DNA of 64,000 bases from Amycolatopsis thailandensis (GTDB lineage: Bacteria > Actinomycetota > Actinomycetes > Mycobacteriales > Pseudonocardiaceae), in contig NZ_NMQT01000057.1 of NCBI RefSeq assembly GCF_002234405.1, positions 1-64,000 on the forward strand, read 5' to 3'. Both the position numbers and the translations under genes were made by a program. Under the pieces are notes generated by a model, which saw only the letters and a list, made by a program, of their open reading frames with translations, did no database searches and had not been told where the DNA came from. This document shows, one piece after another, positions 1-9,190 of this stretch; position 1 is the stretch's first letter; each line of letters opens with the position of its first letter.

Positions 1-340
1 CCTCATACGAGGTTACATATACATAAGCTCTACTGGCTTAGTTCACTAGCACACTGTTGAGTTCTCAAGCAACACACCCCAGATCGCACCGTGGCTACAC
101 GGCCTTATCTGAAGCAGTTATTTCTTGGCTTTTGTCCGGAGCACACCCTAGCACCTGCTCGAAACTGCCGTTTCAGCGGGGGTAGAGTTACCTCTCCGGT
201 TCGGGACCACCCACTCTACCACCATCCGATGGGAGCTTGGTTCGTGTTCCCGGCGGCCGCTCGGTTTCCCTGGCGACGAAGAGAACATTACACGGCCCGA
301 AACCGGCGTTTACAGGGGGGTCCCTTTTTTCGCGCCGACG
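1..340 (-). promoter_or_regulatory. Leader and probable promoter region of an rRNA operon reading left out of the window
   Basis: Read on the minus strand, positions 76-45 give a boxA-like antitermination element (TTGAGAACTCAA followed by CAGTGTG) of the kind found in actinobacterial pre-16S leaders. It is followed by an AT-richer stretch (GCTTATGTATATGTAAC) unlike the surrounding DNA. Further upstream are three -10-like hexamers on the minus strand: TAGGGT near 152, TAGAGT near 215 and TAATGT near 289. None has a convincing -35, so tandem promoters are possible but not proven. No coding frame with normal codon usage exists here. The 16S gene itself would lie just left of base 1. The boxA match is seen directly; the rrn assignment is inference from that motif. 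Confidence 0.6.
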
Positions 341-357
341 CTCTGACCTGCGTCGAT

Positions 358-1563
358 CTACCCCTCGGGCGCTGTCTCCCCCGGAACCGGCTCTCCGTGC
401 GTGGCGACCACCGTCAGCACGACGAGCGCCGCGGCGAGTCCGGCGGTGATGTGGATGGGCGCGGGCGTGAACGACGCGGCGAGCACGAGCACCGCGGTCA
501 CCGGGAAGCCGATCGCGATCGGACGGCATTCGTTGGTGGGGCCGATGTGCATCAGCCAGACGCTCAGCAGGTAGATCGCGACGGGCACGGTCGTCGCCAT
601 GGCGGCGGGCAGCGAAGCGACGTGACCGGTGTGGGTGTCGTAGTCGACCGCGACTTCGAGGCCGGCGCCGAGCGCGGCCGCCGACGCGAAGATCAGGTAG
701 TGCCCGTAGCCCCAGCTCGCGACGGTGAACAGGCTTTTCGCCTTCTCCAGCCGGACGTGGCCCGGCTGGTCGAAGTACAACCACCACAGGGAGAAGACCA
801 GCACGAGCCCCGCGGCGGCGAGCGAGATCAGGCTGCCGGTGTGCTCGCCCTCGTCCAGCCCTTCCTTGACGGCGGTGGTCGCGCCGAGGATCGATTCACC
901 CAGCACGATGATGGTGAACAGGCCGTATCGCTCGGCGATGTGATGCGGGTGCCAGCCGGTCCAGCGTTTGCGTTCGGCGATCACCGGGACCGCGAGTTCG
1001 GCCACCAGGAGCACGAAGAACGACGGCAGTCCCAGCGAGTCCGGCAGGCTGAGCCGCACGATCCACAGGATCTGGACGATCGTGATGCCGACGGCGTACC
1101 GGAGTGCGGCCGGGCGGCACTGCGGATCGGTCCTGGCGGCACGCAGCCATTGGACGACCATCGCGAGGCGCATCAGGACGTAGCCGGCGACCATGATCCT
1201 GAAGTCGCCTTCGAAGGCGGACGAGACACCGGCGGCGACGGTCAGCCCGCCGGCGATCTGCACGAGGGTGACCACCCGGTACGGGACGTCGTCGGTGTCG
1301 AACGACGACGCGAACCAGCTGAAGTTCAGCCAGCCCCACCAGATCGCGAAGAACACCATCCCGAAGCTGAGCACCCCGTGCCCGATGTGGTTCTCGGCGA
1401 TCGCGTGGTGCAGACCGGCGGCGGCCTGCGCGACGGCGACCACGAAACACAGGTCGAACAGCAGCTCCAACGGGGTCGCGACCCGATGTCCCTCACCGGA
1501 ATCGCGCATCGTCATCGGCCGGTACCAGACCCGCAGCCGATTCCGCCCAGAACTCTCCGCCAT
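358..1563 (-). CDS. Low temperature requirement A (LtrA) family membrane protein
   Basis: A 401-residue polytopic membrane protein. The N-terminal part has the LtrA family signature: a charged start, then TPLELLFDLCFVVAVAQ and a WWGWLNFSWFASSFDTDD segment, followed by repeated hydrophobic helices (about 10) to the C-terminus. LtrA was named from a Listeria mutant unable to grow in the cold; its biochemical role is unknown. I start it at the ATG at 1563 because AGGAGCGG stands just upstream; the open frame extends 40 codons further with low-quality Arg/Pro-rich sequence. It is transcribed toward the rRNA leader and is preceded by a 456-bp gap. Family assignment is confident, function is not. 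Confidence 0.85.
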   Translation of the reverse strand: MAESSGRNRLRVWYRPMTMRDSGEGHRVATPLELLFDLCFVVAVAQAAAGLHHAIAENHIGHGVLSFGMVFFAIWWGWLNFSWFASSFDTDDVPYRVVTLVQIAGGLTVAAGVSSAFEGDFRIMVAGYVLMRLAMVVQWLRAARTDPQCRPAALRYAVGITIVQILWIVRLSLPDSLGLPSFFVLLVAELAVPVIAERKRWTGWHPHHIAERYGLFTIIVLGESILGATTAVKEGLDEGEHTGSLISLAAAGLVLVFSLWWLYFDQPGHVRLEKAKSLFTVASWGYGHYLIFASAAALGAGLEVAVDYDTHTGHVASLPAAMATTVPVAIYLLSVWLMHIGPTNECRPIAIGFPVTAVLVLAASFTPAPIHITAGLAAALVVLTVVATHGEPVPGETAPEG

Positions 1564-2019
1564 CACCGCTCCTCGCACTCTCGGACTCGCGAAGATCTTC
1601 GCAGCCGGAGGCGGTTCACACACTCGGAGAAACGCGCGGCGGGTGGGTCCGGACCGGGTGCACCTCCCCAGGCGACCCCGCACGGACCCACCCGCGCGAA
1701 TGCCTCACCGGGACTCGGCTCGTCAGTGGTGGTGAGCCGGCTGCCGCCGAACGGTCCCCCGCGGACGCCGACGGCTGTCCACCGGTTCGTGACCGTGGGT
1801 GTCCATTCCTGAGAACTCCGGACTCGCCACGATCGCTTCGCCGATCGATCCATCCCCGATCGATCGACAGAAATACCACTGTCGGTAGCCATGACACAGC
1901 AGTGAAGGCTCCGTAAGGTCTACCCGGTTGCTCTGAGTAGCACCAGGGGATGACAGCCTCAGTCACTCGGATGGAGCATCGAGTCTTGCCGAACGTAGTC
2001 ATCGGTACGCACGGATGAC
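1564..2019. other. 456-bp intergenic region upstream of the LtrA-family gene
   Basis: No frame here has convincing codon usage or a recognisable product. The only structure noticed is a short direct repeat of CGATCGAT near 1840-1865 (GCCGATCGATCCATCCCCGA). It should hold the promoter of the leftward LtrA-family gene, but no confident -35/-10 pair was found. Confidence 0.5.
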
Positions 2020-3492
2020 TCAGCCGCGTTGACTGTCGGCGGCAGCCCTGGCGGCGTCCTCCCGATCAGTGAGCGAACGCCGCTTCCGGCGCGCGCGGAG
2101 CTCGATCACGGCGAGTAAGAGCGCCGAGCACGTCAAGCCCGCGGCGCACAGCATCGCCGCGGTCAGCGCCGACGGGTAACCACCGTTCGCGCCCAGTACC
2201 GCGTGGAAGACCGAGGCCAGCACGACCGTGCCGATCGCGGTGCCGATGCGCTGCCCGGTCTGCAGCGCTCCCCCGGCCACCCCCGCCATCGAGGTCGGGA
2301 CGCATTCCAGGGTCAGTGTGGTGTTGGGTGAGATGACCATTCCGCCACCGACGCCGGCGACGAGCAACGGCAGCGCGAACCACCAGCCTGCCGCGGCACC
2401 GGGATCCTGACCGGCGAGGACGGCGACCGTGACCATCCCGGTGATCACCATGACCAGCCCGGTGACGGTGAGCTTGCGGCCCCACTTCGGCACCAGTCGT
2501 CCCGCGATCGCCGCCGAAACGGCCGAGCCGAGGGCGAAGGAGGTGACGGCGAGCCCGGATTGCAGTGGCGTGTAGCCGAGGCCCTGCTGGAAGAAGATGG
2601 CGAAGACCAGCCACATGCCGGTGAATCCGCTGAAGTAAAGGGCACCGACGGCGGCACCCGTGGCGTAGCCGGGGGTGCCGGTGAACAGTCGGGTGTCCAG
2701 CAGCGGCGGACGGCCGCGCCGGACCATCGAGCGTTCCCAGCGCACGAACGCGAAGCCGAAGACCACCGCGACGGCGAACAGCCACCACAGGCCGCTCAGC
2801 CCGCCTTGTTCGGATTCGATCAGCGGGAGCAGGACGCCGAGCACGGCGACACCCAGCAGCATGATGCCGACGAAGTCGATCTCGCCCCGCAGGCTGCTCG
2901 CCGGTTTCTCCGCTTTCGGGAGCCATCTCAAGGCCAGGGTGAACGCCAGGATCCCGATGGGCACGTTGACGTAGAAGACCCAGCGCCAGCCTTCCGGGTC
3001 GCCGAAGACGGCGAGGATCACGCCGCCGAGCACCGGGCCGACGGCGGTCGAGATCCCGACAGTGGCGCCGAACATGCCGAACGCGCGGCCTCGTTCCGCG
3101 CCGCGGAACAGGTCCTGGATCATCCCGCTGTTCTGCGGCGTCATCATCCCCGACGCCACACCTTGCAGGAGCCGCGCGACGACCAGGGTCGTCTCGTCCG
3201 GCGCCGCGCCGGCGAACGCGCTGGTCAGCACGAACGCGGCGAGCGCGAACAGGAACATGCGGCGGCGGCCGAGCGCGTCGCCGAGTCTGCCGCCGGTCAC
3301 CAGCACCAGCCCGAAGGCCAGCGCGTAGCCGGAAACGACCCACTGGATCCCGCCGCTCGACGCGCCGAGGTCCTTCTGGATCGAGGGCAGCGCCGTGTTG
3401 ACGATGCTGACGTCGAGCAGGCCCATGAACCCGGCGGCGAGGGAGACGGCGAGCGCCTTCCAGCGCCGGGGGTCGGGTTCGTAGGTGCTCAT
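2020..3492 (-). CDS. DHA2-family MFS drug exporter (EmrB/QacA type)
   Basis: A 490-residue major facilitator transporter with about 14 transmembrane helices, as in the DHA2 (proton:drug antiporter) group. Helix 1 carries LDVSIVNTALPSIQKDL (motif D1), loop 2-3 carries GGRLGDALGRRRMF (motif A), and helix 5 carries GISTAVGPVLGG (motif C, the antiporter motif). The C-terminus is a charged cytoplasmic tail (RARRKRRSLTDRED). The likely role is export of toxic or self-made compounds across the cytoplasmic membrane; the substrate is unknown. Its ATG overlaps the dnaE stop as TGATG, so it is probably co-transcribed and translationally coupled with dnaE, an odd pairing with no obvious functional link. 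Confidence 0.9.
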   Translation of the reverse strand: MSTYEPDPRRWKALAVSLAAGFMGLLDVSIVNTALPSIQKDLGASSGGIQWVVSGYALAFGLVLVTGGRLGDALGRRRMFLFALAAFVLTSAFAGAAPDETTLVVARLLQGVASGMMTPQNSGMIQDLFRGAERGRAFGMFGATVGISTAVGPVLGGVILAVFGDPEGWRWVFYVNVPIGILAFTLALRWLPKAEKPASSLRGEIDFVGIMLLGVAVLGVLLPLIESEQGGLSGLWWLFAVAVVFGFAFVRWERSMVRRGRPPLLDTRLFTGTPGYATGAAVGALYFSGFTGMWLVFAIFFQQGLGYTPLQSGLAVTSFALGSAVSAAIAGRLVPKWGRKLTVTGLVMVITGMVTVAVLAGQDPGAAAGWWFALPLLVAGVGGGMVISPNTTLTLECVPTSMAGVAGGALQTGQRIGTAIGTVVLASVFHAVLGANGGYPSALTAAMLCAAGLTCSALLLAVIELRARRKRRSLTDREDAARAAADSQRG

Positions 3493-6400
3493 CAGGTGCT
3501 GGCGGCGATCCCGGGGATGCCCTTGAGCTCACCGATCAGCATCGACGTCACCTTGACCGGATAGTCGTACAGCGCGAAGACCGTCTGGTTCTTGCCGACC
3601 AGCTTGAGGTGCACCGGGGTCTCACCCTTGTGCGCCAGCAGGGTCTGTTTCAGTTCGCTGACCACCGACTGGTCGATCTTCTCCGCGGCGGCCAGCAGGA
3701 CCAGCGGCAGGTCGTCGTCACCGTTGCCGACCTCGGACAGGTCGAGCGGCACGAGCCCGCCGCCGAAGATGGACATCTTGTCTTCGCGCCAGTTCACCCG
3801 GCCCTTGACCAGGACGGCGTTGTCCTCGATGAGGTCTGCGGAGAACATCGCGTAGGACTTCGGGAAGTACAGGACCTCCAGTGAGGCGTCCATGTCCTCG
3901 ACGGTGCAGATCGCCCAGGGCTCGCCCTTCTTGTTGACCCGGCGTTCCAGCGAGGTGATCAACCCGGAGATGATCAGCTCGCCTTCCTTGGGCGGGTCGG
4001 CGATGATCGCCGCGATCGGCCTCGGCGCGTGTTTGCGCAGGATGCGTTCGGCGCCGTCCAGCGGGTGCGCCGAGACGTAGAGGCCGAGCATCTCCCGCTC
4101 GTAGGCGAGGAGTTGCTTGCGTGGGTACTCCTCTTCGCCGAACTTCAGATGCGCGAGCGGCGAAGAGGACACGGCGGCCTCCGCGTCGTCGTCCCCGCCG
4201 AAGCCGAAGAGGTCGAACTGGCCCATCGCCTCCTGGCGCTTGAGCGGGACGACGGCCTCGACCGCGTCCTCGTGCACCTGGATCATCGAAAGCCGGGAGT
4301 TGCCGAGCGAGTCGAATCCGCCCGCCTTGATCAGCGATTCGATGACCCGCTTGTTGCAGGCCACCAGTTCGGACTTGTCGAGGAAGTCGGTGAAGGAGGA
4401 GTACTTCCCCTTCTCCGCGCGGGTCTTGATGATCGACTCGACGACGTTCGCGCCCACGTTGCGGACGGCGCCCATGCCGAAGCGGATGTCCTCCCCGACG
4501 GCCGCGAACCTCAGCGCCGACTCGTTGACGTCCGGCGGGAGCACCTTGATCCCGAGACGGCGGCATTCCGAGAGGTAGACCGCGGACTTGTCCTTGTTGT
4601 CACCGACCGAGGTGAGCAGCGCGGCCATGTACTCCGGCGTGAAGTTCGCCTTGAGGTACGCGGTCCAGTACGAGATCAGGCCGTACGCGGCCGCGTGGCT
4701 CTTGTTGAACGCGTAGCCGGCGAACGGGAGGATCGTGTCCCACAGCGCTTTCACCGCATCCGGCGAGAACCCGCCTTCGACCAGCGGGCTGGCCTTCATC
4801 CCGGCCTCGAAGCCCTCGTACTCGAGATCGAGGACTTCCTTCTTCTTCTTACCCATGGCCCGGCGGAGCACGTCCGCGCGGCCCATCGTGTACCCGGCCA
4901 CCTTCTGGCCGATGTGCATGATCTGCTCCTGATAGACGATCAGGCCGTAAGTGTCGGCCAGGATCTCCTTCAGGGGCTCTTCGAGCTGTGGGTGGATCGG
5001 CTTGACCTTTTGCCGATTGTTCTTGCGGTCGGCGTAGTCGTTGTGCGCGTTCATGCCCATCGGGCCGGGGCGGTACAGCGCGCCCACCGCCACGATGTCG
5101 TCGAAGACCGTCGGCTGCATCCGGCGCAGCAGATCCCGCATCGGCCCGCCGTCCAGCTGGAACACGCCGAGCGTGTCTCCCCTGGCGAGCAGCTTGTACG
5201 TCTCCGGGTCTTCGACGCCGAGAGTGTCGAGGTCGATGTCGATCCCGCGGTTGCTCTTGATGTTGTCGATCGCGTCACCGATGACGGTGAGGTTCCGCAG
5301 GCCCAGGAAGTCCATCTTCAGCAGGCCGATGTTCTCGCACGACGGGTAGTCCCAGCCGGTGATGATCGAGCCGTCGTCGCGCTGCCACAGCGGGATGGCG
5401 TCGGTCAGCGGGTCGCAGGACATGATGACCGCGCAGGCGTGGACGCCCGCGTTGCGGATCAGCCCTTCGAGGCCGCGGGCGGTCTCGAAGATCGTCTTGC
5501 ACTCTTCGTCGGTCTCGACGAGCGCGCGGACCTCGGCGGCCTCGCCGTACCGCTCGTGTTTCGAGTCGACGATGCCCGAAAGCGGGATGTCCTTCGCCAT
5601 GATCGGCGGCGGCAGGGCCTTGGAGATCCGGTCCGCGATCGCGTACCCCGGCTGGCCGAAGTGGACCCGCGCGGAGTCCTTGATGGCCGCCTTGGTCTTA
5701 ATGGTGCCGAAGGTGATGACCTGCGCGACCTTGTCGACGCCGTACTTGTCGGTGGCGTACCGGATCATCTCGCCGCGACGGCGGTCGTCGAAGTCGATGT
5801 CGATATCGGGCATCGAGACGCGCTCGGGGTTCAGGAACCGCTCGAACAGCAGCTTCTGCGGGATCGGGTCCAGGTTGGTGATACCGAGGACGTACGCGAC
5901 CAGCGAACCGGCGGCGGAACCACGGCCGGGACCGACACGGATGCCGACCTTGCGGGCGTAGTTGATGAGGTCGGCGACGATGAGGAAGTAGGCGGGGAAG
6001 CCCTTCCCGATGATGACGTCGAGCTCGATCTCGATGCGCTCGTTGTAGTACTCGTCCGGGACGCCCTCCGGATACCGCCACTTGAGACCGCGCGCGACCT
6101 CTTCCCGCAGCCAGGTGCCCTGGTCGTAGCCTTCGGGGACCTCGAAGAACGGCAGCCGGTCCTTGTGCGTGTAGACGTCCTTGTAGGACTCGACGCGCTC
6201 GGCGATCAGCAGCGTCGAGTCGGCGGCGCCGGGGACTTCCTTGTCCCAGTACTCGCGCATGTCGGCGGCCGACTTCAGGTAGTAGCCGTCACCGTCGAAC
6301 TTGAACCGGTTCGGGTCGTTCAGCGTCTTGCCCGCCTGCACGCACAGCAGCGCGGAGTGGGTGTCGGCCTGGTCCTTGGTGACGTAGTGCGAGTCGTTGG

Positions 6401-7076
6401 TGGCCAGCGGCCTGAGGTCGAGCAGCTTGCCGATCTCGAGCAGGCCCTCGCGGACCGACCGCTCGATCGGCAGGCCGTGGTCCATCAGTTCGAGGAAGAA
6501 GTTGTCGCCGCCGAAGATGTCCTTGTAGTCCGAAGCGGCCTGGATCGCTTCGGTGCGCTGCCCCAGCCGCAGCCGGGTCTGGACCTCGCCGGACGGGCAG
6601 CCGGTGGTCGCGATGATGCCCTGGTGGTTCTCCGCGATCAGCTCGCGGTCCATCCGGGGCTTGCGGTAGTACCCCTGCATGCTCGCGAGCGAAGAGAGCT
6701 TGAACAGGTTGCGCAGGCCGGTGGAGTTCTCGGCGAGCATCGTCATGTGGGTGTACGAACCGCTACCGGAGACGTCACCGCCCTCACCGAACTCGTCCGA
6801 GCCACGCTGGTTGGCCTGCCCCCAGAAGACCGGCTTCTTGTGGAAGCGGCTCTCCGGCGCGATGTAGGCCTCGATGCCGATGATCGGCTTGAGCTCGTGC
6901 TTGACCGCCTGCTGGTAGAACTCGTCCGCGCCGTACATGTTCCCGTGGTCGGTCATGCCGACCGCGGGCATGCCCAGGCGCGCCGCCTCCTTGAACAAGG
7001 GGGCGATCTTCGCCGCACCGTCGAGCATCGAGTACTCGGTGTGCACATGCAGGTGGACGAAGGAATCGTTCGACAC
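3492..7076 (-). CDS. dnaE: DNA polymerase III subunit alpha (replicative)
   Basis: A 1194-residue C-family polymerase catalytic subunit, of normal length for actinobacterial DnaE1. An N-terminal PHP domain begins with VHLHVHTEYSMLDG (residues 7-20). The polymerase palm contains MPDIDIDF (residues 422-429), whose Asp424 and Asp426 are the expected metal-binding pair. GPGRGSAAGSL lies just before it, and an OB-fold region (ISGLITSLERRVNKKGEPW) lies near residue 1015. Translation starts at a GTG preceded by GGGGAGG. A minus-strand promoter candidate, TTGCTG-16 nt-TAGGGT, lies at 7137-7164. It catalyses processive chromosomal DNA synthesis with the beta clamp. It is the first gene of a two-gene unit with the MFS exporter. 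Confidence 0.98.
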   Translation of the reverse strand: MSNDSFVHLHVHTEYSMLDGAAKIAPLFKEAARLGMPAVGMTDHGNMYGADEFYQQAVKHELKPIIGIEAYIAPESRFHKKPVFWGQANQRGSDEFGEGGDVSGSGSYTHMTMLAENSTGLRNLFKLSSLASMQGYYRKPRMDRELIAENHQGIIATTGCPSGEVQTRLRLGQRTEAIQAASDYKDIFGGDNFFLELMDHGLPIERSVREGLLEIGKLLDLRPLATNDSHYVTKDQADTHSALLCVQAGKTLNDPNRFKFDGDGYYLKSAADMREYWDKEVPGAADSTLLIAERVESYKDVYTHKDRLPFFEVPEGYDQGTWLREEVARGLKWRYPEGVPDEYYNERIEIELDVIIGKGFPAYFLIVADLINYARKVGIRVGPGRGSAAGSLVAYVLGITNLDPIPQKLLFERFLNPERVSMPDIDIDFDDRRRGEMIRYATDKYGVDKVAQVITFGTIKTKAAIKDSARVHFGQPGYAIADRISKALPPPIMAKDIPLSGIVDSKHERYGEAAEVRALVETDEECKTIFETARGLEGLIRNAGVHACAVIMSCDPLTDAIPLWQRDDGSIITGWDYPSCENIGLLKMDFLGLRNLTVIGDAIDNIKSNRGIDIDLDTLGVEDPETYKLLARGDTLGVFQLDGGPMRDLLRRMQPTVFDDIVAVGALYRPGPMGMNAHNDYADRKNNRQKVKPIHPQLEEPLKEILADTYGLIVYQEQIMHIGQKVAGYTMGRADVLRRAMGKKKKEVLDLEYEGFEAGMKASPLVEGGFSPDAVKALWDTILPFAGYAFNKSHAAAYGLISYWTAYLKANFTPEYMAALLTSVGDNKDKSAVYLSECRRLGIKVLPPDVNESALRFAAVGEDIRFGMGAVRNVGANVVESIIKTRAEKGKYSSFTDFLDKSELVACNKRVIESLIKAGGFDSLGNSRLSMIQVHEDAVEAVVPLKRQEAMGQFDLFGFGGDDDAEAAVSSSPLAHLKFGEEEYPRKQLLAYEREMLGLYVSAHPLDGAERILRKHAPRPIAAIIADPPKEGELIISGLITSLERRVNKKGEPWAICTVEDMDASLEVLYFPKSYAMFSADLIEDNAVLVKGRVNWREDKMSIFGGGLVPLDLSEVGNGDDDLPLVLLAAAEKIDQSVVSELKQTLLAHKGETPVHLKLVGKNQTVFALYDYPVKVTSMLIGELKGIPGIAAST

Positions 7077-7136
7077 CAGCGAAAACCTCCCCTAGGCAGA
7101 CGGATCCCTGGCTGCTTGACGCGGGCCGGTCCTCCC

Positions 7137-7164
7137 ACCCTAGGCTTCTCATGATCATCAGCAA
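7137..7164 (-). promoter_or_regulatory. Candidate promoter of dnaE
   Basis: On the minus strand TTGCTG (7164-7159) is followed after 16 nt by TAGGGT (7142-7137), 61 nt before the dnaE GTG. TAGGGT recurs in this window as a plausible actinobacterial -10 hexamer. No transcript data are available. Confidence 0.4.
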
Positions 7165-7283
7165 CTCGCGGGGGGACGCGGTCCTCGGCCAGTGCCGAGT
7201 CTGCTAGCCGAGCAAGATCAAATCCAGTTGGCTCGCCGGAACCGTCGCCACCCGAACGGGGCAGCGAGGCCGGGCCCGCCGGG

Positions 7284-8420
7284 TCAGCTCAGCCGGGCCA
7301 GCCGTTCGTCGACCACCTCCTTGTCGAACCACTCCGGATCGAAGCCGTGGCCGCCGAGCTCTTCGATCAGTTCCTCGTTCTCTTCGTCGTCCGGATCACG
7401 CAGGGCTTCCAGCAACATCTCGTAACCGCTCATGTCGTCACATTCCGGTGGCGGGGCGGCGCGCTCCCCGTCGAGACAACTCGCCGTGCGAGGCGGGCCG
7501 ACCAGCTTCTCCACTCGGATCCAGTGCCGCCAGCCCTCCGCCTCATAGACGAGCCGGTGGCCGGGCGAGGTGACGACCTGGCCGAGGGTCGCTTCGTCGT
7601 CCAGCCTGTCGCCCTCACCGCTCCACGCATCGACGCTGAAGCCTCCGTACGCGGTCTCGAACCGGTGATCCTGCCGTTCGTCACGGTCGAACGCGGCCGC
7701 GAGGATCCGGTGCAGTCCGGCGAGGGTGACGTCGGAGCCGACTTCGAGCCGCCGCCAAATCGCCTCGTCCAGCTCGGACAGGGCGACCGCCAACCAGAGT
7801 CCGGTGACCGGCGCGGGCGAGGGCAGGACGAGCGGCAGCGGATCGGCCGACGACAAGCGGGGCAACGGTTCGTAGCCGGGCAAGCCGAGCCATCGGCGCA
7901 GCTGGGCCGCGCGTTCGGGCAGCTCAGGCCTCGGATCGGTCCCCAGCTCCGAGAGCTTGGGGACCTTCTCCCGGAACCAGGCGTCATGATCCGCCCTGGC
8001 GATCAGCGCCGCTTCGACCTGGCTCCGGAACTCTTCGGGGGTCAGCGGCGCCTCGGTGACCTCGAAGCCGTTGCGGAGAACCGCCAGGGCGTCCTCGGGA
8101 TCGGGATGGAGCTCGATCACGTCGACCTCGCGATCGTTGACCACGACCTCGACTCCCACCGAGCGTTTGCCGGCGGTCAGCGTGGCGGCCAGGACCACCA
8201 GGTCCTGATCCACCTGGCCTTGGACGACACAGTCCGACAGCTCGACTGGTCCGTGGAGCAGCTTCGGCCAGCGCTCCACCCTGGTCACGTCCAAGGGCGG
8301 ACGCGGCCGGTGGGAGCGCTGGTTCTTCGGTCTTTTGGCGGGCTTGCGGCCGCGGCTGACGGGGGACACGGGATCAGTATCGCCAGCGGCACCGACAGTT
8401 TCGGCGCTGTGAGCAGCCAT
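7284..8420 (-). CDS. Plasmid pRiA4b ORF-3 family protein
   Basis: A 378-residue soluble protein. The C-terminal half matches the pRiA4b ORF-3-like fold: WLAVALSELDEAIWRRLEVGSDVTLAGLHRILAAAF (residues ~210-245) corresponds to the family core of a strand pattern ending in IWRRLEV then TLxxLHxIxxxAF, and is followed by the characteristic HRFE, the WRHWIRVEK segment and a CLDGERAAPPPEC zinc-knuckle-like stretch. The family is named from an Agrobacterium plasmid orf and often accompanies mobile elements, but its biochemical function is unknown. The N-terminal ~190 residues are lineage-specific; residues 20-45 are Lys/Arg/Pro-rich. It is transcribed divergently from the nitroreductase gene. Confidence 0.75.
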   Translation of the reverse strand: MAAHSAETVGAAGDTDPVSPVSRGRKPAKRPKNQRSHRPRPPLDVTRVERWPKLLHGPVELSDCVVQGQVDQDLVVLAATLTAGKRSVGVEVVVNDREVDVIELHPDPEDALAVLRNGFEVTEAPLTPEEFRSQVEAALIARADHDAWFREKVPKLSELGTDPRPELPERAAQLRRWLGLPGYEPLPRLSSADPLPLVLPSPAPVTGLWLAVALSELDEAIWRRLEVGSDVTLAGLHRILAAAFDRDERQDHRFETAYGGFSVDAWSGEGDRLDDEATLGQVVTSPGHRLVYEAEGWRHWIRVEKLVGPPRTASCLDGERAAPPPECDDMSGYEMLLEALRDPDDEENEELIEELGGHGFDPEWFDKEVVDERLARLS

Positions 8421-8500
8421 GATCGAAAAATGCTTGCCGACCTGGGCGCGGATGGGCAGACTGACCAGCCGCCAAGATCACCGAACCGCCCGGAGAGTTG

Positions 8501-8902
8501 ATGATCGACCTGCAGGCCATGAACGAACGAGTGATCGCGGAGTTCCGCGCGAACGGCCGCCACGGCGACGGTCTCCCGACGTTGCTGCTCACCACCACCG
8601 GCGCCCGCACCGGACGACGGCACGTGACGCCGATGCTGTTCCTGGCCGACGACGACCGCTACATCGTGTTCGCCGCGAACGGCGGCGCTCCGGGGCATCC
8701 GGACTGGTACCGCAACCTGGTCGCGGAGCCGTCTGTCGACGTCGAAGCGGACGGAGAGGCCTTCACCGCCCACGCTGTCGAGGTCTCTGGAGCGGCGAGG
8801 GACCGTCTGTTCGCGAAGCAGGCGAAGGCGTTCCCTCGGCTGGCCGAGCACCAGTCGAAGACCAGCAGGCCGTTCCCGGTGATCGCGCTCAAGCGGGTCT
8901 GA
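8501..8902 (+). CDS. Deazaflavin (F420)-dependent nitroreductase/quinone reductase family protein
   Basis: A 133-residue single-domain split beta-barrel protein of the DDN (deazaflavin-dependent nitroreductase) family. Visible family features are LLLTTTGARTGRRHVTPM (residues ~28-46), the FAANGGAPGHPDWYRNL segment, and the C-terminal RPFPVIALKRV strand. Members bind F420H2, a cofactor made by many actinobacteria, and reduce quinones or nitro compounds. The ATG at 8501 has GGAGAG five bases upstream; a TTG codon directly before it is the alternative. It stands alone, followed by a 780-bp non-coding stretch. Confidence 0.85.
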   Translation: MIDLQAMNERVIAEFRANGRHGDGLPTLLLTTTGARTGRRHVTPMLFLADDDRYIVFAANGGAPGHPDWYRNLVAEPSVDVEADGEAFTAHAVEVSGAARDRLFAKQAKAFPRLAEHQSKTSRPFPVIALKRV

Positions 8903-8980
8903 CGTGGGTGGCGCTTCGCTTTAGGGCCGAGGGTGTCTTCGGCACCTACTGGGGTTTGGCCGCGGTCGATCTCAGGTCCG

Positions 8981-9034
8981 GTCCGTGAAGGGCCCTTCCC
9001 TACTCTGAAGGTAGGGAAGGAGGCCTTCACGGAC
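8981..9034. repeat. Palindromic intergenic repeat (GTGAAGG/CCTTCAC type)
   Basis: The arms are 8981-9003 and 9011-9034. The outer 11 bp (GTCCGTGAAGG / CCTTCACGGAC) and the inner 8 bp (TTCCCTAC / GTAGGGAA) pair perfectly, with a 1-nt length difference between them. It lies 78 bp after the nitroreductase stop. There is no T-tract, so classical intrinsic termination is uncertain. Related palindromes are at 55587 and 55789. Confidence 0.75.
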
Positions 9035-9096
9035 TTCCGGGTCGCCACGTCCGCCACAGACGCACCAGCCGTCACAGCGGACTCGGGTGAAGGTCA

Positions 9097-9167
9097 CTCT
9101 CCAAGTACATGAAGGGGTCCTTCATTGCGCTAGGCGCGGTGAAGGGGTCCTTCATGTACTTGGAGAG
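9097..9167. repeat. Palindromic intergenic repeat with duplicated GAAGGGGTCCTTCA core
   Basis: Perfect 19-bp arms (CTCTCCAAGTACATGAAGG at 9097-9115; complement at 9149-9167). The 14-bp word GAAGGGGTCCTTCA, itself near-palindromic, occurs twice in direct orientation (9111-9124, 9141-9154). Alternative short hairpins and one long hairpin are therefore mutually exclusive folds. Confidence 0.75.
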
Positions 9168-9190
9168 GCGAGACGGCACCGAGTGGGCCG

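Noticed and set aside
91..1812. 573-codon open frame over the rRNA leader and LtrA gene
   Set aside because: Arg/Asp/Gly/His-rich shadow; it crosses a regulatory region and the antisense of a recognised membrane protein.
4029..7154. 1041-codon open frame on the plus strand opposite dnaE
   Set aside because: Antisense shadow of dnaE, generated by third-position GC bias. No start site or domain.
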